A program made the translations under genes and the position numbers. Positions 17,555 through 26,611 of a stretch of 64,000 nt of DNA are shown here, piece after piece. The stretch comes from Candidatus Protochlamydia amoebophila UWE25 (GTDB taxonomy: Bacteria > Chlamydiota > Chlamydiia > Chlamydiales > Parachlamydiaceae), in assembly GCF_000011565.2 (NCBI RefSeq), contig NC_005861.2, positions 992,001-1,056,000 of the forward strand, written 5' to 3'. The notes under the pieces are model-generated. The model ran no database searches and was not told the origin of the DNA. It saw nothing but the letters and a program-made list of their open reading frames with translations. How positions within the stretch are numbered: position 1 is the first letter of the stretch; every line of letters starts with the position of its first letter.

Positions 17555-19942
17555 ATGACATCTGAATGTTTACTTTGTCAAAGCCCTGTTAACCTTGTCT
17601 TCTATAAAGATGGAGAAAAAACATTTTGCTGCGCAGGGTGTCAAACTGTGCATCAAATTCTTGCCACTCAACAAGCGTTAAATAATGTTAGTGAACATCC
17701 TTTGTTTAAGCAAGCTTTGAAATCAGGTTTGATCGCCAATCCGCGCCTTTTGGAAGAAATTAATAGTCAGAAAATAGGAGAGAAAGAGACGCTTGAAAAG
17801 CTACATTTAGAAATTCACGATATGTGGTGTCCATCTTGTGCAGAAGTTATCAAGCTGACTCTTTTGAAAGAATGGGGGATTGCTTATTGCTACGTTGATT
17901 ATACAACAGATTCGGCTACGATCGAATATGCTCCTGTTCATATCACAAAAGAAAGAATTTTAAAACTCATCTCAAATTTGGGATATCGTCCAAATTTTTT
18001 GCAGGATCCTCGCCAACAAGTGTTGAGTCGAACTTTATCCCTTCGTTTTGTTATCGCAGCATTTTTCTCAATGAATATTATGATGTTTGCTTATCCAATT
18101 TATGTCAGTTTTTTTAATGAACAAGCAGAAGGATATGCCCAATTATTTGCTTGGCTTTCTTTGATAGGAGCACTACCAGTTTTAACCTATAGTGCTTGGC
18201 CAATATGGAAAAGATTTTATACTGGTGCGAAAGTAGGGTTATGGGGAATGGAGGCTTTAGTTGTTTTAGGTGTAGCTGCAGCAACAGGGCTATCTATTTA
18301 TGAAATGTGGAGGGGGAGTTCGTATGTTTATTTTGATTCGATGACAGTTATCATTGTTTTCGTCTTGTTAGGAAAAATGATTGAGTCGAAAGCCAAATTT
18401 TCTGCTAAAGATTCTCTTGTTCAATTGACAAGAGCGCTACCAAGACGCGGGAGAAAAAAAATCTCTGCAACAAAAAATGAGTTTGTTTCTTTAAAAGAGA
18501 TCCACATAGGCGATTTGCTGGTTGTTTTGAGTGGTGAGAAAATTGTACTGGATGGAATTGTTGAAGAAGGAGAGGGGATTTGCAATGAATCTTTAATGAC
18601 AGGAGAGGCTTTACCAGTACCTAAAAATGTTGGGATGGATGTTTTAGCTGGAACGATTTTGCAACAGGGATCTTTGGTTATTAAAGTGACTGCTACTTCT
18701 GAGCAAACTGCCCTCTTTCAAATCGTTGAAATGGTAGAGCAAGATATTGGTCATAAAGCTCAGTATGTACGAACCATTGATTCGATTGTCAAATGGTTTG
18801 TTCCGTTTGTTTTATGTTTAGCGATTGGGGTTTTTGTTTACTGCTTACTATTTAATCAACAAGATTTTGATCAAACCTCTTTACAATCCGGAATTATTCG
18901 TGCTGTATCAGTTTTACTGATTTCATGTCCATGTGCTATTGGAATTGCTGTTCCTTTAGTAGAATCTCAATTACTAAATGCATTTGCTAAGCTCGGAGTC
19001 ATTATTCGCAATCGAGCTTGTTTAGCTTTACTCGGTAAAGAAACAATTTTAGTTTGTGATAAAACAGGAACTGTTACAGAAGGAAAATATACTGTTTTAA
19101 GTGGCTATGAAAAGCTTTCTTTAGAAGAAAAAAGTGTTTTAAAAGCGTTAGTTTCTCATTCGAATCACCCCATCGCTCGATCAGTTGATCAAGCTATTAT
19201 TGATTTTGAAGAGAGCAACATTGAAAAAATCGAAGAGATTATCGGAAGAGGAATTAGGGGGTATCAAGGAAAAATCCCCTATTATTTTGGATCAGCCATT
19301 TTTTTACAACAACAGGGGATATCAACTCCTTTAATTCATTTGAGAAAAAATATGGAGGCTCAAACGACAGTCTTTTTTGCTAAGCAAAATATTTGTTTAG
19401 CTGCTATTCATTTGGGAGATCGTATTCAACCAGAAGTACAAACGTTGATTCAATCTTTAAAAGGGATAAAAACATTGCTATTGTCAGGAGACTCTTCATT
19501 AGCTGTTGAAGCCGTGGCTCGATTGTGCGGATTTCAGGAATGGTTTGCAGAATATCATCCACTTCAAAAAAGAGAATTGATAGAAAAGCTAAAAAAACAG
19601 GGAGAAATTGTGATGATGATTGGTGATGGAATCAATGACGCTCCGGCTTTGACAGCTTCTCATATAGGCGTTGCCGTTATGTCGGCGACTGATATTTCGA
19701 TTCAGGTTTCTGATATTCTTTTAACAACCAATCGTTTACAAATATTACAAAAAATGCATCACTTGGCTAAAAAAGGACATAAAATTATTAAGCAAAATTT
19801 ATTTTGGGCTTTTTTTTACAATTGCATTGGTTTAGGATTAGCAGTTTACGGATCGTTAACCCCACTATTTGCGGCTTTTGCCATGGTGATGAGCAGCTTA
19901 CTTGTTTTAATTAATTCTAAAAGAGTCTATTTAAATAAATAG
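17555..19942 (+). CDS. Heavy-metal P1B-type ATPase (FixI/CcoI-like)
   Basis: The 795-residue membrane pump has an N-terminal Cys-rich metal-binding domain (Cys5, Cys8, and FCCAGC at residues 24-29), then an HMA domain whose motif is MWCPSC (Cys92, Cys95). The core shows the CPC transport motif (SCPCAIG, about residue 458), the phosphorylated Asp in CDKTGTVTEG (about 502), HSNHPIA and GDGINDAPAL. This layout matches FixI/CcoI, which export copper from the cytoplasm for cytochrome cbb3 oxidase assembly. No oxidase gene lies in this window, so that role is inference. It stands alone between IS debris and a non-coding gap. Confidence 0.92.
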   Translation: MTSECLLCQSPVNLVFYKDGEKTFCCAGCQTVHQILATQQALNNVSEHPLFKQALKSGLIANPRLLEEINSQKIGEKETLEKLHLEIHDMWCPSCAEVIKLTLLKEWGIAYCYVDYTTDSATIEYAPVHITKERILKLISNLGYRPNFLQDPRQQVLSRTLSLRFVIAAFFSMNIMMFAYPIYVSFFNEQAEGYAQLFAWLSLIGALPVLTYSAWPIWKRFYTGAKVGLWGMEALVVLGVAAATGLSIYEMWRGSSYVYFDSMTVIIVFVLLGKMIESKAKFSAKDSLVQLTRALPRRGRKKISATKNEFVSLKEIHIGDLLVVLSGEKIVLDGIVEEGEGICNESLMTGEALPVPKNVGMDVLAGTILQQGSLVIKVTATSEQTALFQIVEMVEQDIGHKAQYVRTIDSIVKWFVPFVLCLAIGVFVYCLLFNQQDFDQTSLQSGIIRAVSVLLISCPCAIGIAVPLVESQLLNAFAKLGVIIRNRACLALLGKETILVCDKTGTVTEGKYTVLSGYEKLSLEEKSVLKALVSHSNHPIARSVDQAIIDFEESNIEKIEEIIGRGIRGYQGKIPYYFGSAIFLQQQGISTPLIHLRKNMEAQTTVFFAKQNICLAAIHLGDRIQPEVQTLIQSLKGIKTLLLSGDSSLAVEAVARLCGFQEWFAEYHPLQKRELIEKLKKQGEIVMMIGDGINDAPALTASHIGVAVMSATDISIQVSDILLTTNRLQILQKMHHLAKKGHKIIKQNLFWAFFYNCIGLGLAVYGSLTPLFAAFAMVMSSLLVLINSKRVYLNK

Positions 19943-20028
19943 ATATTCATTAAATTCTTCCATTAAGATGATTGATTCTTATCAATTAAAATTACAAAAG
20001 AATTAAATTTAATTGTTTAAGGCAGTTT

Positions 20029-20154
20029 ATGTTCATTTCGTCTTTTTCAGTAAATGCGGTAGAAGATTTGCCTAATACAAGAGATGTAGAAAGTCAAAAG
20101 CAATGTCCTGAAATTGTCACGAATTTGTTCCTTAAAAAGCAAATATGGATATAA
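20029..20154 (+). CDS. Small ORF, possibly a truncated N-terminus
   Basis: A 41-codon frame starts at an ATG 8 bp after AAGGCAG. It reads FISSFSVNAVEDLPNTRD and ends KKQIWI. It is not recognised. It could be the surviving 5' end of a decayed gene. The surrounding 19943-20393 stretch holds nothing else I can identify. Confidence 0.3.
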   Translation: MFISSFSVNAVEDLPNTRDVESQKQCPEIVTNLFLKKQIWI

Positions 20155-20393
20155 ACTTAGCTATTACCAATTTATTTGATTTTTGATTAACAAAATTAAA
20201 TTATTGTTAAGCTTGTTAAAAAAATATTATTTTATTTATGAATTAGATAAAAGATTTGTTGGAATTGCTTTGATACAGACAACATTTTTCAAAAAATTCG
20301 ATGTTTTTTTCATCCGTTTTTGGACACAATAATTTTTTAATTATTAATAATTATTTTGTAAACTGCATCAAAAATTTTATGCAGGGGAAAAGG

Positions 20394-21422
20394 TTAAACC
20401 CAATCAAGAATCACTTTACCTGATTGGCCTGATAACATCACTTCAAATCCTTTTTCAAAATTATCAACTGAAAAATGATGGGTAATGATAGGAGCTAAAT
20501 TTAAGCCAATTTCCAGAAGGTGAACCATCTGATACCAGGTTGAGAAAATTTCTCTTCCATAAATCCCTTTTAAAGTTAACATTTTAAAAATAACTAAATT
20601 CCAGTCAATAGAAGTAGCTGGTGGGAGAATGCCAAGTAATGCGATGTTTCCTCCATGTCGAATTTTTTCCGTTAAAGTTTTTAGTCCGTCAGGATGGCCA
20701 GACATCTCAAGTCCAACTGTAAAGCCATATTTGATTCCTAGAGATTGCATAAAATTATCTAAAGATTCTCGATTAACATTAATAGCATGCGAGACACCCA
20801 TAGTTCTTGCAAGGTCTAGACGATAATCGTTTACATCTGTGATGACAATATGTCTTGCACCAGCTTGTTTAGCAATGGCGGCTGCCATGATTCCAATTGG
20901 GCCAGCACCTGTAATAAGAACATCTTCACCAATAAGATTAAAGGCGAGCGTAGTATGGACAGCATTTCCGTAAGGGTCGAAGATGGCGCCTAAATCATCA
21001 GAAATGGAAGGGGGTAGAGAAAAAACATTTTCTGCAGGAAGAACAAAATATTCAGCAAAGCAGCCAGAAATATGATAACCTAGCCCTTTCGTGTGCATGC
21101 AGACATGCTTACGACCCATGCGGCAATTTGGGCATTGATTACAAACGATATGTCCTTCCCCGCATACTCGTTCTCCAATTTTAAATCCTTTAACATTTTT
21201 TCCAAATTCTGCTATTTCACCGATAAATTCATGACCAATCACCAAAGGCACAGGAACATTTTTCTGCGCCCAAGCATCCCATTTATAAATATGAACATCG
21301 GTGCCACAGATGGATGTTTTAATTGTTTTAATCAGAACTTCATCATCTTTCACATGCGACGGTATTGGCAGATTTTCCATCCAAAGACCGGGAGCTGATA
21401 TTTTCTTGACTAAACCTTTCAT
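20394..21422 (-). CDS. tdh: L-threonine 3-dehydrogenase
   Basis: This zinc-dependent, NAD-linked dehydrogenase of 342 residues oxidises L-threonine to 2-amino-3-ketobutyrate. Landmarks are [17 protein letters not shown] (catalytic zinc Cys and the Tdh-specific segment), GHEFIGE, the structural zinc cluster [15 protein letters not shown], and the Rossmann motif [10 protein letters not shown]. The gene follows kbl on the same strand by about 240 bp. Together they convert threonine to glycine and acetyl-CoA. Confidence 0.96.
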   Translation of the reverse strand: MKGLVKKISAPGLWMENLPIPSHVKDDEVLIKTIKTSICGTDVHIYKWDAWAQKNVPVPLVIGHEFIGEIAEFGKNVKGFKIGERVCGEGHIVCNQCPNCRMGRKHVCMHTKGLGYHISGCFAEYFVLPAENVFSLPPSISDDLGAIFDPYGNAVHTTLAFNLIGEDVLITGAGPIGIMAAAIAKQAGARHIVITDVNDYRLDLARTMGVSHAINVNRESLDNFMQSLGIKYGFTVGLEMSGHPDGLKTLTEKIRHGGNIALLGILPPATSIDWNLVIFKMLTLKGIYGREIFSTWYQMVHLLEIGLNLAPIITHHFSVDNFEKGFEVMLSGQSGKVILDWV

Positions 21423-21659
21423 AAAAAGACCTTCAATGTGATTTTTTGAGGAGGGACCATTATAGTCAGCATACGAAATGATTACAAATTCATTTCACTT
21501 TGCAATCAGAAATTAAAATATCTTACTTGCAAAATGAGGAGGTCAAAAGGAGGATGATAGGATTGGAGTGAAGCAAAAGATATCACTGCTAGAGTTGGGA
21601 TAAAATTTCAAACTCTAGGTTAGTGAAGTATAGTTTGATTTAGGCTATAGTTTCGGTTA

Positions 21660-22850
21660 TTAAGAAATGATCTTCAGTTCTTTTCCTACTTTTTCAAAAG
21701 CTTGAATGGCTTGATTTAAATTTTCTCGCGTATGATTGGCACACATTTGTGTGCGAATACGAGCTTTACCTTGGGGAACAACTGGATAAGCAAATCCAAT
21801 CACGTAAACTCCTTGTTCTAACATTTTAGCCGCAAAATTTTGGGCAAGTTTAGCATCTCCTAGCATAATAGGAATAATAGGATGAGAGCCAGGAATAAGG
21901 TCAAAGCCAAGAGCAGTCATTTTTTCTCGAAAGTAGAGCGCATTAGCCTTTAGTTTTTCTCGTCGATCATCAGACTTTTCAATCAAATCTAATACAGTTA
22001 AAGAAGCAGCAGCAATGCTAGGAGCTAGGGTGTTAGAAAATAGGTAAGGTCTCGAGCGCTGTCTTAACCAATCAATTAAAGGTTTGCGGCCCGAAGTATA
22101 TCCACCAAGTGCTCCTCCAAGAGCTTTTCCAAGGGTTCCTGTGATCAAATCGACGCGACCCATGACATCACAAAACTCAGAAGTTCCTTTTCCTTTTACT
22201 CCCATGAAGCCAACTGCATGACAGTCATCCACCATGACAAGGGCTTGATATTCATCCGCTAAATCGCAGATGGCTCTTAAATTCGCAATTGTTCCATCCA
22301 TTGAAAAGACACCATCTGTTGCAATCAAACGGAAGCGTGAGTCTTTAGCTACTTTCAGTTGTTGCTCTAAGCTAGCCATGTCATTCGTGTCGTAACGCAA
22401 ACGTTTTGCTTTGGATAATCGAATTCCATCAATAATACTAGCATGATTTAGAGCATCACTAATTACGGCATCTTCAGCACTAAGAAGTGTTTCGAAAAGA
22501 CCCCCATTAGCATCAAAACAAGAGCAATAAAGGATTGTATCATCTGTTTCTAAAAATTGAGAAAGGCGCCTTTCTAGCTGTTTGTGTACAGTTTGGGTTC
22601 CGCAGATAAATCTCACAGAGGAGAGCCCAAAACCATAGTCTGAATAGCTTTTTTCAGCTGCTTGAATAATTTCGGGGTGATTTGCAAGACCTAAATAATT
22701 ATTAGAACAAAAATTTAAAACCTCTTTTCCGCCAGCAATAGTAATTTTAGCATCTTGAGGTGAAGTGATTTCTTGCTCTTGTTTATATAAACCCTGTGTT
22801 TTTAAATCTTCAAGTTGGGCTTCAATATGTGATAAAAAATTTTCATCCAT
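21660..22850 (-). CDS. kbl: Glycine C-acetyltransferase (2-amino-3-ketobutyrate CoA ligase)
   Basis: The PLP enzyme of 396 residues splits 2-amino-3-ketobutyrate with CoA into glycine and acetyl-CoA. Family landmarks are [34 protein letters not shown], the PLP-contact [10 protein letters not shown] and the Schiff-base lysine in [12 protein letters not shown]. Length and start are those of E. coli Kbl. It precedes tdh, the enzyme for the previous step. The gap of about 240 bp between them shows no hairpin strong enough to separate transcription. Confidence 0.96.
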   Translation of the reverse strand: MDENFLSHIEAQLEDLKTQGLYKQEQEITSPQDAKITIAGGKEVLNFCSNNYLGLANHPEIIQAAEKSYSDYGFGLSSVRFICGTQTVHKQLERRLSQFLETDDTILYCSCFDANGGLFETLLSAEDAVISDALNHASIIDGIRLSKAKRLRYDTNDMASLEQQLKVAKDSRFRLIATDGVFSMDGTIANLRAICDLADEYQALVMVDDCHAVGFMGVKGKGTSEFCDVMGRVDLITGTLGKALGGALGGYTSGRKPLIDWLRQRSRPYLFSNTLAPSIAAASLTVLDLIEKSDDRREKLKANALYFREKMTALGFDLIPGSHPIIPIMLGDAKLAQNFAAKMLEQGVYVIGFAYPVVPQGKARIRTQMCANHTRENLNQAIQAFEKVGKELKIIS

Positions 22851-22895
22851 AGCTGTTTTATTTCAGTAGCTTTTTTATTAAATTGTTAATCATAT

Positions 22896-23978
22896 TTATT
22901 TACTAGTTTCTTCATGACTTTGGCTTAAAGTCTGAATAGCATTTAACACGTTCTGATCACTAATTTCATCAGTTCCTTCGAATTTGATGACTTGATTCGT
23001 TTTTGTGTTAGTAACAATAATCGTTGGTGTAGCGGAAAGGTCATATTTTTTAACAACCTTATCAAAAAATTCCATTCCAGCTTTAACATCTAAGAAACTC
23101 AATTCTTTAAAGGGAATGTGATAAGCTTTAACAGCCTTAACAACATCATTGTCATGAGGAGTTTCTGTTTTTTCAGTTAGCTGAGAGAGAACTTCTCTGG
23201 CTTTTAAATAATTGGATTTAGCATTTACTAAAAAAGCTAAGTTATAGGGAGTATAATTCATACTTTTATTATGAATTGGGTAATCCACGAAAAATAAGGC
23301 AGCTTGATTTTGGATGTCTGGCAAAATTTTTTCTATTTGCGTTTCGATTTTTTTGCATGAAGGGCAAAACCAATCGGTGACAAAATAAACTTCAACGGGG
23401 CTTGTTTTAGAGCCAAACATTAAGCGATTTTTCATATCCGCAATAGCATCTTCTGCCGCATCAACTTTTGAGATCCCTACAAATGCCATGAGAAATCCTA
23501 AAATGATAAATGATAAAGAGAGCAAACCTTGTTTGATTTTAGTCATAAATTCCCCTTGCTGAATAGCAGAGTAAAAAGTTTTAAAGTAAGGGAGGGCTCT
23601 TGCGATGCAAGCGATAGTTACCGTAAGTGCAATGCCTAGGCAAACTGGGCACCAATGTCTTATCTCATATTTTTGAATCAAAATAAACATGATTTCAGCG
23701 CCAAATGCAGCAGCTAGAGACCAACTTGTTAATTTTGAAAGACTAGGAAATTTTTTAGAGAAAAAATGAATCGCTAGCATAACAGGAAAAAAAGCCATTC
23801 CTGCTAACGCGAATGGCATTCCAAAAAGTCGATATTCCTGATTAGCAGAACAATGTTCAACGCATAGCTCAAGCCAAGATAAAATAGATAAAATAAGGCC
23901 GGAAATTAAAGACAAGCTTACAATCCAAAAATTTCGCTGGCTAAATGAATTTGAAGTCGACGTTAATTGTGTATGCAT
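22896..23978 (-). CDS. VKOR-thioredoxin fusion, disulfide-forming enzyme
   Basis: The first ~170 residues form a vitamin K epoxide reductase domain with four to five transmembrane helices, the loop cysteine pair (Cys39, Cys43) and the active-site CPVC (110-113). Residues about 190-350 are a DsbA/DsbG-like thioredoxin domain with CPSC (205-208) and a cis-proline (SATPTIIV). Such fusions oxidise exported proteins and pass electrons to quinones, replacing DsbB plus DsbA. Chlamydial outer-membrane proteins depend on disulfides, which gives the enzyme an obvious client set. It lies 45 bp upstream of kbl. Confidence 0.92.
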   Translation of the reverse strand: MHTQLTSTSNSFSQRNFWIVSLSLISGLILSILSWLELCVEHCSANQEYRLFGMPFALAGMAFFPVMLAIHFFSKKFPSLSKLTSWSLAAAFGAEIMFILIQKYEIRHWCPVCLGIALTVTIACIARALPYFKTFYSAIQQGEFMTKIKQGLLSLSFIILGFLMAFVGISKVDAAEDAIADMKNRLMFGSKTSPVEVYFVTDWFCPSCKKIETQIEKILPDIQNQAALFFVDYPIHNKSMNYTPYNLAFLVNAKSNYLKAREVLSQLTEKTETPHDNDVVKAVKAYHIPFKELSFLDVKAGMEFFDKVVKKYDLSATPTIIVTNTKTNQVIKFEGTDEISDQNVLNAIQTLSQSHEETSK

Positions 23979-24234
23979 TGCATTAACCTACTAAAAATTA
24001 GATTGGTACTTGTATTTCGTATACAGTGATTTTATAATTTTAAACTTAAACTTTATCATTATTAGTAATCACGCAACATCTGTCAAGAATTTTTTTGGAA
24101 ACAAGTTAATTAGTTTTTTATATAAAATTTAAAAAAAATAACAACTTTTGTTTAATATTTATGTCGTAAAAGATCTTGTTAAACAATTATTTTAATGTTA
24201 CACTTATTTATTAATTTTTTAAAAGGGAGTTAAC

Positions 24235-25065
24235 ATGTCAATTCCTGCCAATTTAAGCATCGTTCCTACTGGAAATGGCACACGACTATTAGAAAATAGT
24301 GAAATACATACAGAAGCACAGCAAACATCTGATGTGCAAGTTCCTTATGTATTAAGGATTCCTTTAAATTTAGCTAAGGGTGGTGTAGCTGGTTTTTTGG
24401 CGTACGGAATGGAGCGCGTTCTCGTCTGGATTAAATTTGTTGAATATAGTCAACCCGTGACTTGCTTTCCTTATGTTTTGTCTGGAATAGCAAGCGCTGC
24501 CATTATTGAATCTGCAAACTTAACACATCTCGTTGCTTTAAAATTAATTGGAGAGCGTACAATTTATGAAAATTTGCCTGAAAGGAAATCTAACCTTGTA
24601 GATAAATTAAGAAAGTATTCGTGGTCAGTTGTTCGTTTTGGGGAAAACGTAGAAAAAAAAATAGACGAAGTTTTTTCTTATGCGTTAAAAATTCGGACGA
24701 AGCAACAAATTTTGGATTGCCACATAAAAGATAACGATTTAGTTTTTTTAGAAATTTTTCGCCGCGCATTGATTGAACAAGTTAAAGAATCTTTCGTTAC
24801 CTCAATTCCTCAAGAGTTGGGAATAGGATTAGTAAAAAAATGTGGCTATATTTTTGTCGGTGGCGAACTCATTTTAAGTATGCACATTTTACAATTTGTC
24901 CATGGCTTAGTAGATAAATTTACGGCTGTTTATAACAAAATACGAGCAGAAGAAGAAGAAGAATTAGCTAGACAAGCATCTCAGACTTGTGGGCAATCCG
25001 ACTCTATAAAAGAACAAGTTATAGTAGCGAACAGTCAGCATATAGAACTGGAGCAAGCAGTTTAG
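24235..25065 (+). CDS. Hypothetical membrane-associated protein, paralogue A
   Basis: The 276-residue protein starts at an ATG after AAAAGGGAG. Hydrophobic stretches lie near residues 40-60 and 75-105, and another near 200-225; the tail is acidic (AEEEEE). Its central segment KKIDEVFSYALKIR...FLEIFRR aligns by eye with SKIDLCFSYVFSIR...FLEMCRF of the next gene, so the two are diverged tandem paralogues. I do not recognise the family. The paired hydrophobic stretches could suit a host-membrane (Inc-like) protein, which is speculation. Confidence 0.7.
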   Translation: MSIPANLSIVPTGNGTRLLENSEIHTEAQQTSDVQVPYVLRIPLNLAKGGVAGFLAYGMERVLVWIKFVEYSQPVTCFPYVLSGIASAAIIESANLTHLVALKLIGERTIYENLPERKSNLVDKLRKYSWSVVRFGENVEKKIDEVFSYALKIRTKQQILDCHIKDNDLVFLEIFRRALIEQVKESFVTSIPQELGIGLVKKCGYIFVGGELILSMHILQFVHGLVDKFTAVYNKIRAEEEEELARQASQTCGQSDSIKEQVIVANSQHIELEQAV

Positions 25066-25243
25066 CTTATTGTTTAAAATTTTATATCAATCGCTAAATT
25101 CATAGTTTAAAATTTTTTACTTAATTTATAGTGCTCAAAAATTTTATTGTAAAATTTTTCTTGAATAAAAAATTCTAAGATTGCAAAAAAAAATATTCTC
25201 AAGTAAGTTAACAGCACAAAAAATTTTAGTAAAAAAATCATTT

Positions 25244-25939
25244 ATGATTGATTCTATTAACCGAGTTATTACAACTCCTAGCTATTTATATAACCAAGTC
25301 GAAACTGTCGGATTAGCCGCCGTGGCTGGAGGGACGTATGGTTTAGTTGGTCGGAAGATTTTCCCTAAAACTGGAATTAATCCTATTAATTACGCTGTCT
25401 GGTTTATTGTTGCTTTTCAGATAAAAAAAGTCTTTGAGCAGTGGGAATTGCAAGCACTTCAAACTTTAAATGCTAAATTTTCGCCAGAGATACTTGAAAG
25501 CAATTTTATTAAACAAACACGTTATTATTATCGAATTGGAACTTACCTTAAAGATATTTTGTTGAGCAAAATCGATTTATGCTTTTCCTATGTTTTTTCT
25601 ATTCGATGTTGTCATTTAGTAACACAAGAAAATGTACAGGATGCTTCCTTTCTTGAGATGTGTCGTTTTCGTGTCTGGAATGTATTTAAATCTACGATAA
25701 TTGATAATGCAAGTTTTGCTATTGCAAGAGTTGTGACGCATCATTTAGGATTTGCTTTGCCAATGCATACATCGATTCCAATTTTTTTAGCTATTGAAAC
25801 GATTATTCAGAATATTATTCTAGTTCCTTTGATCTATAAATATATGGATTTTTGTAACCATCTTGATTTAGATGTAAATTTATTTTCCACGCCTTCCGAA
25901 AGAGCCGCCATTTTCAAGCGCCAATTACCGGCGATATAA
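25244..25939 (+). CDS. Hypothetical membrane-associated protein, paralogue B
   Basis: The frame is open from a TTG at 25181; I prefer the ATG at 25244 (231 residues), although neither has a good ribosome-binding site. It shares the KIDxxFSYxxxIR...FLExxR core with the preceding gene. Hydrophobic stretches lie in the N-terminal third (AAVAGGTYGLVG, then NYAVWFIVAF) and near the C-terminus (LAIETIIQNIILVPLIY). It ends 15 bp inside the convergent lolD gene. Function unknown. Confidence 0.65.
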   Translation: MIDSINRVITTPSYLYNQVETVGLAAVAGGTYGLVGRKIFPKTGINPINYAVWFIVAFQIKKVFEQWELQALQTLNAKFSPEILESNFIKQTRYYYRIGTYLKDILLSKIDLCFSYVFSIRCCHLVTQENVQDASFLEMCRFRVWNVFKSTIIDNASFAIARVVTHHLGFALPMHTSIPIFLAIETIIQNIILVPLIYKYMDFCNHLDLDVNLFSTPSERAAIFKRQLPAI

Positions 25940-26611
25940 GCAACCGTTAATAAGCTCATATTGAGACGAACAAAGTTTGGCTAATTCTGGATCATGAGTA
26001 ACTAAAACAAGAGCTTTTTGTTGCCCATGAATAAATTTTAGTAAAATCTCATGCATGAGATGAGCAGTTTGTCTGTCGAGATTACCTGAAGGTTCATCTG
26101 CAAAGATTATTTTAGGATCATTGCACATAGCTCTAGCTAATGCAATTCGTTGTTTTTCACCGCCAGACAAAAGTTTTGTATGAAAATGAGCACGTTCTTG
26201 AAGTCCAACTTGATGAAGAAGTTCCATTCCTCGTTGTTCTGTCAAACTTCCTTTTGCGACAGATTTTCTTCCAATGCGTGCAGGCATCAAAACATTTTCT
26301 AAGGCTGTATAATCTTCAAGTAAGTGAAACGATTGAAAAACAAACCCAATTAATTCGTTTCGTATTTGAGATTTATTTGAAGAGGAGATTAACTGATTAT
26401 CAATTGTTAAAGTTCCTGAACAAGGCTGTTCGAGTGTACCTAAAATTTGTAATAATGTACTTTTTCCTTCTCCTGATCTTCCTATAATCGCCACCGATTC
26501 TCCCATTTGAACTTGAAGAGAAACGCTTTGTAGAATTTTTACTTGCACAGGATGATAGAAGTTTTTTTGAATATCATGAGCTTCAAGAATTAAGGTTGAA
26601 TGAGAATGCAT
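25925..26611 (-). CDS. lolD: Lipoprotein-releasing ABC transporter ATPase LolD
   Basis: The ATPase has 228 residues with Walker A GRSGEGKST, the Q-loop (FVFQSFHLL), the signature LLSGGEKQRIALARAM and Walker B with IIFADEPSGNLD. This composition is that of the LolD/MacB ATPase group. With the LolC/E permease it extracts mature lipoproteins from the inner membrane towards LolA. It starts directly after the permease gene without spacing. The order rpmG-lolE-lolD is the one I know from Chlamydia. Confidence 0.92.
   Translation of the reverse strand: MHSHSTLILEAHDIQKNFYHPVQVKILQSVSLQVQMGESVAIIGRSGEGKSTLLQILGTLEQPCSGTLTIDNQLISSSNKSQIRNELIGFVFQSFHLLEDYTALENVLMPARIGRKSVAKGSLTEQRGMELLHQVGLQERAHFHTKLLSGGEKQRIALARAMCNDPKIIFADEPSGNLDRQTAHLMHEILLKFIHGQQKALVLVTHDPELAKLCSSQYELINGCLYRR

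Noticed and set aside
17555-19942. Part of a cbb3 oxidase operon
   Set aside because: No oxidase, senC or ccoG-like gene exists on either side within the window.
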